Assembly: GCA_946186535.1 (NCBI GenBank)
Contig: CAMHNT010000024.1
Span: 1 to 14,158, forward strand
DNA from: an uncultured Clostridia bacterium
GTDB lineage: Bacteria > Bacillota > Clostridia > Oscillospirales > Acutalibacteraceae
DNA: 14,158 nucleotides
Direction: 5' to 3'
Below the pieces are notes generated by a model. That model was not told the origin of the DNA. It worked only from the letters and a program-made list of their open reading frames with translations, and did not search any database. Position numbers and translations under genes: made by a program. Position 1 is the stretch's first letter. The number at the start of each line of letters is the position of its first letter. Below, piece by piece: positions 14,050-14,158 of this stretch.

Positions 14050-14158
14050 TTAAGGGCTTCGCCCTTAAAAACCCACAAGAGGCTCTGCCTCTTGACTCCG
14101 CATGCGCCCCGAAGGAAGTGCCCTTGGGGTACTTTTTGAAAAAAGCTGGACAAAAACT
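14050..14158 (+). repeat. Modular hairpin repeat, copy B (truncated by window end)
   Basis: It contains TTAAGGGC / GCCCTTAA with loop TTC (14050-14068), CAAGAGGC / GCCTCTTG with loop TCT (14076-14094), CCCC-G-AAGG / CCTTGGGG (14107-14129), and an ACTTTTT-GA-AAAAAG hairpin (14131-14145), followed by CTGGACAAAAACT. The TCT-loop hairpin, the CCCC/GGGG module and the 3' signature (CTTTTTGAAAAA, then GGA and CAAAACT) match copy A in the same order and orientation, which makes it a member of the same family. Internal hairpin sequences differ. Confidence 0.75.

Noticed and set aside
14047..14138. 30-codon frame behind AAGGAG at the window end
   Set aside because: It runs through repeat hairpins and its composition is dictated by them; kept only as an observation about the repeat junction.

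Overview
The window looks like a chromosomal segment of a Gram-positive anaerobe of the Clostridia, most likely Oscillospiraceae and Ruminococcus-like. The basis is a fermentative bifunctional AdhE, the conserved Firmicutes run yicC-remA-gmk-rpoZ-priA-def-fmt, strong AGGAGG-type ribosome binding sites, SigA-type promoters, and a DUF2325 protein and short flavodoxin typical of clostridia. The lineage is inferred from gene content and recollection of protein families; no search was run.

Layout. (1) 1-2640: the 3' 97% or so of adhE (5' end outside the window), ending at a strong bidirectional terminator. (2) 2663-4077: a convergent minus-strand gene for a 451-residue helical-repeat protein of unknown function, with its own consensus-like promoter. 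(3) 4158-5409: two separate plus-strand units. The first is a DUF2325 gene behind a near-perfect promoter and a long leader carrying two copies of a palindromic operator, with a terminator that overlaps its stop codon. The second is a short-chain flavodoxin with a strong terminator. (4) 5410-5825: an A-rich gene-free stretch with several hairpins. (5) 5826-6658: minus-strand yebC with a promoter and a two-hairpin terminator region. (6) 6761-14158: the plus-strand housekeeping operon yicC-remA-gmk-rpoZ-priA-def-fmt followed by a membrane zinc peptidase gene. Most genes are tightly packed or overlap (remA/gmk by 8 nt, rpoZ/priA by 1 nt).

The housekeeping operon joins RNA metabolism (YicC), a RemA-type regulator, GMP kinase, the RNA polymerase omega subunit, replication restart (PriA), and the paired enzymes that put on and take off the formyl group of initiator methionine (Fmt, Def). 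The coaBC gene that lies between rpoZ and priA in Bacillus subtilis is absent here.

The least ordinary content is non-coding. A six-hairpin modular repeat sits between gmk and rpoZ, and a second member of the same family, in the same orientation, starts just after the peptidase gene and runs off the window. The DUF2325 leader carries twin operators 70 bp apart, each followed by a CGGCAG and a CAG-T7 motif, which suggests a duplicated regulatory unit. DUF2325 next to flavodoxin suggests, but does not prove, a metal- or redox-responsive pair.
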